Positions 1 to 5,437 of a stretch of DNA of 5,437 nt are shown here, in pieces (the stretch's first letter is position 1; every line of letters begins with the position of its first letter). Source of the DNA: an uncultured Lachnospiraceae bacterium. GTDB taxonomy: Bacteria > Bacillota > Clostridia > Lachnospirales > Lachnospiraceae. The DNA is taken from the NCBI GenBank assembly GCA_900313265.1, contig OMRN01000340.1:1-5437 (forward strand), given 5' to 3'. The notes under the pieces were generated by a model. The model ran no database searches. It had not been told where the DNA came from and was given only the letters and a program-made list of their open reading frames with translations. Position numbers and translations under genes: made by a program.

Positions 1-1035
1 CCGAAACAGCTGGGTGAAATCCTGTTTGAAAAGATGCAGATTCCGGGCGGCAAAAAGACCAAAACCGGTTATTCCACATCTGCGGACGTTCTTGAAAAAC
101 TGGCACCCGACCATCCGATTGTGGCCCGTATTTTGGAATACCGCGCGTTAAGCAAGCTTAAATCCACATACGGAGACGGACTTCTGCCGCAGATAAAGGA
201 TGATGAACGCATTCATACCACATTCCAGCAGACGGTAACGGCTACGGGACGACTTTCCTCCACCGATCCGAACCTTCAGAATATTCCGATCCGGACCGAA
301 GAGGGACGGCTCATCCGTAAGGTTTTTGTGCCGCTGGAAGACTGTATTTTTATGGATGCCGATTATTCCCAGATTGAGCTAAGACTTCTTGCCCATATGT
401 CGGAAGATGCACAGTTAATCGAAGCATACAACAGCGGCGAGGACATTCATGCCATTACCGCATCCAAAGTTTTTCATGTTCCGATCGATGAAGTAAATTC
501 GCTGCTCAGACGCCGTGCAAAAGCTGTAAATTTCGGAATTGTATACGGCATTTCCTCCTTCGGTTTAAGTCAGGATTTAAATCTTTCGAGGAAGGAAGCG
601 GAGCAGTATATCGAGCAGTATTTTATCACCTATCCCGGTATTAAGGGCTTTCTTGACGGTGCCGTAAAAAGCGCAAAGGAAAACGGATATTCACTTACGT
701 TATACGGCAGAAGAAGACCGATTCCGGAACTGAAATCCTCGAATTTCATGCAACGTTCCTTCGGGGAAAGAGTCGCCATGAATGCGCCGATTCAGGGAAC
801 GGCCGCGGATATTATGAAAATCGCCATGATTCATGTGCGTGACAGACTTTTTGAAGAAGGTTTAAAGAGCCGCATTCTGATTCAGGTTCACGATGAACTC
901 CTGCTTGAAGTTCCTAAAGCCGAAGAAGAAAAAGCGAGGGAAATCTTAAAAAGCGAAATGGAAAAAGCCGCCGATCTTGCGGTCCGGCTGGAAGTTGATT
1001 TACATACCGGAGATACCTGGTATGATGCGAAATAA
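1..1035 (+). CDS. polA: DNA polymerase I, C-terminal polymerase domain (5' end outside window)
   Basis: This is the last 344 codons of DNA polymerase I, which fills gaps and replaces RNA primers during replication and excision repair. The reading frame is open from base 1, so the gene starts upstream. Family A proteins are usually about 850-930 residues, so the 5'-3' exonuclease, the 3'-5' exonuclease-like region and part of the thumb are missing here. Visible motifs in order: TGRLSS and the following NLQNIP (from base 244); motif A DADYSQIELR (355-384), with the first metal-binding Asp in DYSQ; motif B RRRAKAVNFGIVYG (508-549), the fingers O-helix with Phe in NFG; the NAPIQGTAAD segment (about 781-810); and motif C VHDELLLEV (886-912), with the second catalytic Asp. 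The polymerase site looks intact. The gene ends with TAA. No hairpin with a T-run follows, so readthrough toward the next gene is possible. Identification is very secure; whether the proofreading site is active cannot be judged from this part. Confidence 0.97.
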   Translation, partial: PKQLGEILFEKMQIPGGKKTKTGYSTSADVLEKLAPDHPIVARILEYRALSKLKSTYGDGLLPQIKDDERIHTTFQQTVTATGRLSSTDPNLQNIPIRTEEGRLIRKVFVPLEDCIFMDADYSQIELRLLAHMSEDAQLIEAYNSGEDIHAITASKVFHVPIDEVNSLLRRRAKAVNFGIVYGISSFGLSQDLNLSRKEAEQYIEQYFITYPGIKGFLDGAVKSAKENGYSLTLYGRRRPIPELKSSNFMQRSFGERVAMNAPIQGTAADIMKIAMIHVRDRLFEEGLKSRILIQVHDELLLEVPKAEEEKAREILKSEMEKAADLAVRLEVDLHTGDTWYDAK

Positions 1036-1097
1036 AGACATTACAGCAATGGGATAATTACAAATAATCAGACTGCTATTCAAGAAATAAAATGCAG

Positions 1098-1103
1098 TAC
1101 AAT
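1098..1103 (+). promoter_or_regulatory. Possible -10 element upstream of the coaE fusion gene
   Basis: TACAAT matches the sigma-A -10 consensus at five of six bases and lies 25 bases before the ATG at 1129. The surrounding gap is AT-rich. No good -35 hexamer is present 16-18 bases upstream, and there is no TG extension, so this may be chance. A second -10-like hexamer, GATAAT (1053-1058), also lacks a -35 partner. Confidence 0.2.
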
Positions 1104-1128
1104 TATATGATGTGAACGATACGGTACG

Positions 1129-3723
1129 ATGGAAAAACGAAGTGAATTAAACGGAAAATTAATAGGAATTACGGGTGGTGTCGGAAGCGGCAAGTCAACG
1201 GTTTTGCAGTACTTAAAAGATGAGTACGGCTGTGAAATCCTGCTTGCGGACGATATCGGTGCCGAACTTCAAAAGAAGGGAAAAGAATGCTATGAACCGA
1301 TGATTTCCCTTTTCGGAGAAGAAGTGGTTGGCGAGGATGGTGAATTAAAGCGGGCCGAAATCGCAGGGAAAGTTTTTGAAAACGAAACCTTAAGAAAAGA
1401 AATTAATGCCATTATTCATCCGGCTGTCAGAAGGGAAATCGAACGCATCCGTGATGCGGTTTTTGCGATGTTCCCCGCTCAGACGATTTTTGTCGAATCC
1501 GCGCTTTTTATCGAAGCCGGATACTTAGATATGCTTGATGAACTCTGGGTAGTTACTTCCGGTGAACAGATTCGCGAAAACCGGCTTACACTGTCAAGAG
1601 GATATTCGTCCGAGCGCATCCGGTCCGTCATGAATGCGCAGCTTGACGACGATGAATTTAAAAAACATGCGGATAAAGTGATTGTAAATAACGGCAGCAA
1701 AGAAGAATTATACCGTCAGACCGACCGCTTCATGGCCGAGCCTGTTTTCGGACTCGATATCGGCACGAGAAGCGTGGTCGGTACGGTCGGCTATTTAAAA
1801 GGCGGGTTCTTTTATGTGCTTGCCCAGGACGTGAAGGAACACGATACACGGGCGATGCTTGACGGGCAGATTCACGATATCGCAAGGGTTTCCGAAACGA
1901 TACTTGAAGTGAAGAAGCATTTGGAAGCGCAGACGGGAATTTCCCTTCGCAAAGTTTGTATCGCCGCTGCTGGACGTGTGCTGAAAACCATCAAATCCCA
2001 TGCGGATCTTTCGTTTGATTTCGATGTGGTAATTACGGGCGAGAATATCTACGAACTCGAAAGTCTGGCTTTGGAAAACGCCTATCATGATTTTGAAAAA
2101 AGCATCGGAGCGGACTTAACGGAAAAATACTATCTGGTCGGTCATACCGTTACCGGGCAGAAATTAAACAATAATCCAATCGGAAATTTAGAGAACCAGC
2201 GCGGTCATCTGATCGGAATGGACGTCATCGCGACGTTTCTTCCGGAGGATGTAGTTGAAGGGCTATATAAAGCCGTGGAACTGTCGGGACTTACCGTTTC
2301 GAATCTGACCCTCGAGCCGATTGCGGCATCCATGGTTGCCATTCCGGAAAAATTCCGGATGTTAAATATTGCGCTTGTCGATGTCGGTGCCGGCACCAGT
2401 GATATCAGCATTACCGACGAGGGAAGCATTAAAGCCTACGGCATGATTCCGCATGCCGGAGATGCTTTGACCGAACTTATTGCAAAACACTGTCTGGTTG
2501 ATTTTGTAACGGCGGAAGATATTAAGAAAAGCATATCCGTCCTTGAAGAAGTAACCTATGAAGATATCATGGGAATCGTGCAAACCATTAGCCGCAAAGA
2601 AGTGTTATCTCTTCTGAACCCCATGATTCATCAGATTACCAAAGAAGTCGCAGACATGATTATTGCTCTGAACGGCGGAAAGAGCGTCAGCGCGATTTTT
2701 GTTGTCGGCGGAGGCGGTCTCGTGGAAGGCTATACGGAGGCTTTGGCCGAATATATGAATATTTCGGTCAGTCGCGTGGCCTTAAGGGGCGAAGAAGTTC
2801 TTTCGCGGTTCATTTTTGACAACGAGAAAATGAAGCACGATTCTCTTATGGTGACGCCGCTCGGAATCTGTTTAAATTATTACGAGCAGAACAATAACTT
2901 TATTTACGTGACCATTAACGGAGAGCGCTCGAAGCTTTATAACAACGGAAATCTGCGTGTGGCGGATGCGTTAATGCAGATGAATGTGCAAAGTGACAGG
3001 ATTTTCCCGAAACGTGGGAAAGCACTACGGTTTACCGTTAACGGACAGATTCGTGTACGCAAAGGCGAATACGGCGATGCGGCTATTGTCAGCGTTAACG
3101 GAAACGATGCGAGCGTTCACAGCCTGATTCGGAAAAACGATATCGTGGAGATTATCTATTCAACGACCGGAAAAGATGCGAAATGCCGTATTTCGGAACT
3201 TGCGGAGTATAAAAAAATTGCAGACGGGCCGGTTTTGATTACGGTAAACAAGCATCCGGAAACGCCCGCTTATGAGATTATGAATTCGGACATTATTTCG
3301 CTCGAAAGTCTCACCGGCGAGAATGCCGAAAATTACGAGGAATACGATGCCGATTATACGGAGCCGACTTATGACGAACTGCCCGAAGGATACGAAGAAA
3401 ACGAATTCGTGGATGTATCCGAATTTGAAAATCTGCCTTCGGATGACGAAGACGAACTGCCGGTAAAATCCGAACCGATTTACGAACGCAAGAAAGATCT
3501 GGTTTCCGGTGTGAAGAACTGTACGGTAACCGTCAACGGACGCGGAATCACACTTTCCGGCAAGAAGAGTTATATTTTCGTGGATATTTTTGATTATATC
3601 GATTTTGATTTAAAGAATCCGAAAGGCAGAAAAATCGTTACAAAGGTCAACGGTGTTTCGGTTGCGAATTACATGCAGGAAATCGAAGAAGGCGCCGTCA
3701 TTGATGTACACTGGGAAAACTGA
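1129..3723 (+). CDS. coaE: Dephospho-CoA kinase fused to an FtsA-like actin-fold ATPase with VNG-repeat tail
   Basis: One 864-codon frame encodes two proteins that are normally separate. Residues 1-201 form a full-length CoaE, which phosphorylates the ribose 3'-OH of dephospho-CoA with ATP, the last step of CoA synthesis. Seen: P-loop GGVGSGKS (16-23), D41 in LADD as the likely catalytic Asp, IIHPAV (95-100), ESALFIEAG (123-131), lid Arg in LSRGYS (155-160), and ADKVIVNNGS (181-190). Residues 205-585 are an FtsA-like actin fold: phosphate-1 loop FGLDIGTRS (207-215), a 1C/SHS2-like insert (about 290-375), phosphate-2 loop DVGAGTSD (418-425) and adenosine motif VVGGGGLVEG (525-534). Residues 591-864 carry six VNG-like strands around an acidic linker. 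The classical C-terminal amphipathic helix is absent. ATG 1129 is the only plausible start: an in-frame TGA lies at 1108-1110 with no GTG or TTG between, and Shine-Dalgarno pairing is poor. Both domain identities are secure; the role of the fused protein is unknown. Confidence 0.93.
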   Translation: MEKRSELNGKLIGITGGVGSGKSTVLQYLKDEYGCEILLADDIGAELQKKGKECYEPMISLFGEEVVGEDGELKRAEIAGKVFENETLRKEINAIIHPAVRREIERIRDAVFAMFPAQTIFVESALFIEAGYLDMLDELWVVTSGEQIRENRLTLSRGYSSERIRSVMNAQLDDDEFKKHADKVIVNNGSKEELYRQTDRFMAEPVFGLDIGTRSVVGTVGYLKGGFFYVLAQDVKEHDTRAMLDGQIHDIARVSETILEVKKHLEAQTGISLRKVCIAAAGRVLKTIKSHADLSFDFDVVITGENIYELESLALENAYHDFEKSIGADLTEKYYLVGHTVTGQKLNNNPIGNLENQRGHLIGMDVIATFLPEDVVEGLYKAVELSGLTVSNLTLEPIAASMVAIPEKFRMLNIALVDVGAGTSDISITDEGSIKAYGMIPHAGDALTELIAKHCLVDFVTAEDIKKSISVLEEVTYEDIMGIVQTISRKEVLSLLNPMIHQITKEVADMIIALNGGKSVSAIFVVGGGGLVEGYTEALAEYMNISVSRVALRGEEVLSRFIFDNEKMKHDSLMVTPLGICLNYYEQNNNFIYVTINGERSKLYNNGNLRVADALMQMNVQSDRIFPKRGKALRFTVNGQIRVRKGEYGDAAIVSVNGNDASVHSLIRKNDIVEIIYSTTGKDAKCRISELAEYKKIADGPVLITVNKHPETPAYEIMNSDIISLESLTGENAENYEEYDADYTEPTYDELPEGYEENEFVDVSEFENLPSDDEDELPVKSEPIYERKKDLVSGVKNCTVTVNGRGITLSGKKSYIFVDIFDYIDFDLKNPKGRKIVTKVNGVSVANYMQEIEEGAVIDVHWEN

Positions 3724-3736
3724 AACAAAATAACGG

Positions 3737-3764
3737 CAGTTTAAAGAAAACCGGATTTCAACTG
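3737..3764 (+). other. Weak bulged hairpin in the gap before the YycJ-like gene
   Basis: CAGTT (3737-3741) and GAAA (3746-3749) can pair with TTTC (3756-3759) and AACTG (3760-3764). This gives a nine-pair stem with a four-base bulge on the 5' side and a six-base loop. It is AT-rich and is followed by A's rather than T's, so it is not an intrinsic terminator for the upstream gene. It ends 10 bases before the GGGA ribosome-binding sequence of the next gene. It could affect translation or mRNA processing, but chance is as likely. Confidence 0.2.
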
Positions 3765-3785
3765 AAAAAAAGATGGGAATTATAC

Positions 3786-4583
3786 ATGAGATTAGTAAGC
3801 CTGGCAAGCGGAAGCAGCGGAAACTGCATATATGTGGGAAATGACGATACGCATCTTTTGGTGGATGTGGGTTTAAGCGGAAAAAAGACCGAAGCGGGAT
3901 TAAATCAGATTGATTTAACGCTTTCGGACATTGACGGTATTTTGATTACGCATGAACACATCGACCATATCGGAGGACTCGGCGTAATCGCAAGAAAGTA
4001 CGGCATTCCGATTTATGCGTCGCGTGGGACGTTTGAAGGAATCCGCAATACCAAATCCGTCGGAGAGATGGATCCCTCTCTTTTCCGGCCGGTGGAAGCG
4101 GAACTGCCTTTTTTAATCGGCAATCTCGAAGTCGATCCGCTTTCGATTAAACACGATGCAAGGGAACCGGTTGCCTACCGTTTCTACGAAAACGAGAAAA
4201 AAGCCGCGATTGTCACGGACCTCGGATGTTACGACCAGCATATTGTGGATGCGCTTCAGGGTTTTGATATTTTATTTCTGGAAGCCAATCATGATATTCA
4301 CATGCTTCAGGTCGGCAGATATCCGTATCTGTTAAAGCAGCGAATTCTCGGTGATAAAGGGCATTTGTCCAACGAATCCTGCGGCAAATTATTATCAAGG
4401 CTTCTGCATGATAATATCCGGTATATTCAGTTAGGACACTTAAGCCACGAAAACAACATGCCGGAACTGGCATACGAAACCGTTAAACTCGAAGTGACAT
4501 TTTCGGAAAATCCGTATGACGGCAACGATTTTCCGATATATGTGGCGAAAAGGGATGAAGTATCGAGAATCCTAGAGTGCTGA
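3786..4583 (+). CDS. yycJ: YycJ/WalJ-family metallo-beta-lactamase-fold hydrolase
   Basis: This is a complete 265-residue cytoplasmic protein, close to the usual family length, with no signal peptide or membrane segment. It opens with SLASGSSGNC (5-14), a hallmark of the YycJ/WalJ/VicX branch of the metallo-beta-lactamase fold. Metal-binding candidates are all present: HEHIDH (56-61), KHDAREP (122-128), TDLG with D145, and LGHLSHENN (216-224) with H218. The extra family motif GHLSNE (192-197) is also there, so the dinuclear metal site looks intact. Known family members sit in the walRK operon of bacilli and have been linked to mismatch repair and 5'-exonuclease activity. No walRK-like gene is visible here, but polA lies nearby, which fits a nucleic-acid role. 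The start ATG has GGGA (3775-3778) seven bases upstream and sits directly before the SLASGSSGNC motif. The gene lies 62 bases after the fusion gene and is probably co-transcribed with it. The fold is certain; the exact substrate is not. Confidence 0.92.
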   Translation: MRLVSLASGSSGNCIYVGNDDTHLLVDVGLSGKKTEAGLNQIDLTLSDIDGILITHEHIDHIGGLGVIARKYGIPIYASRGTFEGIRNTKSVGEMDPSLFRPVEAELPFLIGNLEVDPLSIKHDAREPVAYRFYENEKKAAIVTDLGCYDQHIVDALQGFDILFLEANHDIHMLQVGRYPYLLKQRILGDKGHLSNESCGKLLSRLLHDNIRYIQLGHLSHENNMPELAYETVKLEVTFSENPYDGNDFPIYVAKRDEVSRILEC

Positions 4584-4602
4584 AACGAAAAACGAAATAA
4601 AC

Positions 4603-4608
4603 GGAGAA
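4603..4608 (+). promoter_or_regulatory. Ribosome-binding site supporting the start at 4619
   Basis: GGAGAA is a good Shine-Dalgarno sequence. The GGAG core ends 12 bases before the ATG at 4619, slightly long but workable. An in-frame TAA at 4598-4600 excludes any start further upstream, so this site fixes the start of the sugar isomerase gene. Confidence 0.6.
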
Positions 4609-4618
4609 ATCAAAAATA

Positions 4619-5437
4619 ATGGCAGATTATACTTTACTCGGCAGCCCCGAAAATATCCTGTATTGCAAAAAAAATGCAATAAAGCTTCTGGACTTCGGCA
4701 GAAATTTTCCGTCTTCGGAAGGCGGTTCCTATTATCTTGGAGGCGACGGAAATCCTTTAAAAGACCGGCCGCGAGAGACCTGGATTACCGCCAGAATGCT
4801 TCATGTATACAGCATCGGAAGCATGGCCGGTATCGAAGGATGTAAGTGCCTTGCCGAAAAAGCTTTTCAGGGACTGCGCAGCGAATTATGCGACAGGGAA
4901 AACGGCGGATGGGTTGCGGGAATAAATGCGGACGGAAGCATTCTTCCCGGAAAACAGTGCTATGCCCACGCCTTTGTGATTTTATCCGGGTGTTCGGCTT
5001 ATCTGGCCGGAATAGACGGTGCTGATGAGTTTGTAGAAGAAGCGTTAAAAGTCTATGACCGGTTCTTTTGGGATGAGAAAAACGGCATGTCCTGTGATTT
5101 ATGGGACACAACCTTTAAAGTCTTAGATGAATACCGCGGATTAAATGCGAATATGCATACCGTGGAAGCATTTTTGGCTGCATATGATGTACTTGGCAGA
5201 AAAGAATACCTTATGCGGGCGGGCAGAATTATCGAGCATACGCTTAGCTGGGCGGAAGAGTTTTCCGATTACCGTCTGCCGGAGCATTATTCCAAAGACT
5301 GGGAACCGCTTCCCGACTTAAACAAAGAGAAACCGGACGATCCGTTCAAACCTTACGGAGCGACTCCCGGACACGGCATGGAATGGGCAAGACTGATAAC
5401 CCAGTTTGCGCTTTCCATGTGGGGATACGAAGAAAAG
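4619..5437 (+). CDS. AGE/YihS-family sugar isomerase or epimerase (3' end outside window)
   Basis: The first 273 codons of an N-acylglucosamine 2-epimerase superfamily protein are present, and the frame is still open at the window end. Family members are about 390-420 residues, so roughly the last third is missing. They are cytoplasmic (alpha/alpha)6-barrel enzymes that interconvert aldoses and ketoses or 2-epimers, such as mannose/fructose, sulfoquinovose/sulfofructose or N-acetylglucosamine/N-acetylmannosamine. Seen: ETWITARML with R59, a GGWVAGI segment (96-102), HAFVILSGCSA (117-127), GLNANMHTVEAFLAAYDVLG (174-193) with H180, and TPGHGMEWARL (249-259) with H252 and E255. From memory, E. 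coli YihS uses R55, H176, H248 and E251, a constant offset of four, which favours a YihS/mannose-isomerase-like enzyme. The last catalytic His lies beyond the window. The gene starts 35 bases after the YycJ-like gene and is probably in the same transcript. Family assignment is strong; the substrate is unresolved. Confidence 0.9.
   Translation, partial: MADYTLLGSPENILYCKKNAIKLLDFGRNFPSSEGGSYYLGGDGNPLKDRPRETWITARMLHVYSIGSMAGIEGCKCLAEKAFQGLRSELCDRENGGWVAGINADGSILPGKQCYAHAFVILSGCSAYLAGIDGADEFVEEALKVYDRFFWDEKNGMSCDLWDTTFKVLDEYRGLNANMHTVEAFLAAYDVLGRKEYLMRAGRIIEHTLSWAEEFSDYRLPEHYSKDWEPLPDLNKEKPDDPFKPYGATPGHGMEWARLITQFALSMWGYEEK

Noticed and set aside
1036..1128. Possible riboswitch or terminator in the gap after polA
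   Set aside because: The gap is only 93 bases, AT-rich, and shows no stable stem or stem followed by a T-run.
1700..1760. Fusion as an assembly or frameshift artefact
   Set aside because: Frame, codon use and domain order are smooth across the junction and both domains are complete, so nothing in the sequence suggests an error. Read-level proof is not available here.
2386..2397. Perfect 12-base palindrome GGTGCCGGCACC
   Set aside because: It encodes the phosphate-2 loop of the actin fold (Gly-Ala-Gly-Thr), so protein constraint explains it; nothing suggests an operator or site inside the gene.
1479..2583. Four antisense open frames of 73-97 codons inside the fusion gene
   Set aside because: They lie opposite strongly conserved CoaE and FtsA motifs, resemble no known family, and fit chance open frames on the opposite strand.
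3610..3807. Antisense open frame across the 3' end of the fusion gene
   Set aside because: It overlaps the coding tail and the start of the YycJ-like gene and has no recognisable domain or own ribosome-binding site.
4213..4473. Antisense 86-codon open frame inside the YycJ-like gene
   Set aside because: It lies fully opposite conserved metal-binding motifs and has composition typical of a shadow frame.
4663..4845. Short + strand open frame of 60 codons
   Set aside because: It overlaps the AGE-family gene in another frame. Its product is highly basic and unlike any family, while the AGE frame carries clear conserved motifs.
4785..5111. Antisense 108-codon open frame
   Set aside because: It is opposite the AGE gene; the protein is rich in Arg, His and Cys without domain structure, as expected for a shadow.

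Overview
The window looks like a chromosomal stretch from a low-to-mid GC Firmicute, most likely Clostridia and plausibly Lachnospiraceae. I base this on protein style, codon usage (frequent TTA, AAA and GAA codons mixed with GC-richer ones) and gene order. No taxonomic search was possible, so the assignment is an inference. All four genes are on the + strand and closely packed. I found no mobile element, RNA gene, CRISPR array or convincing terminator.

Layout. Positions 1-1035 hold the 3' part of polA, the polymerase domain of DNA polymerase I; its 5' part lies outside the window. After a 93-base gap, 1129-3723 is one uninterrupted 864-codon gene. Its product joins a complete dephospho-CoA kinase (CoaE, about residues 1-201) directly to an FtsA-like actin-fold ATPase (about residues 205-585). 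This is followed by an unusual tail with repeated 'VNG' strand motifs, split by a very acidic linker. After 62 bases, 3786-4583 encodes a YycJ/WalJ-type metallo-beta-lactamase-fold hydrolase. After 35 bases, 4619-5437 is the start of an N-acylglucosamine 2-epimerase (AGE)/YihS-type sugar isomerase or epimerase, which runs off the window end.

How the genes relate. PolA and the YycJ-like protein both fit DNA replication and repair. The CoaE half performs the last step of coenzyme A synthesis. The FtsA-like half suggests a cytoskeletal or division role, but it lacks the C-terminal membrane helix of classical FtsA. The short gaps suggest that at least the last three genes are co-transcribed. The sugar isomerase has no obvious functional link to the others.

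The most notable observation is the CoaE/FtsA-like fusion. It joins a metabolic kinase to an actin-family protein with almost no linker, and its C-terminal tail does not match classical FtsA.
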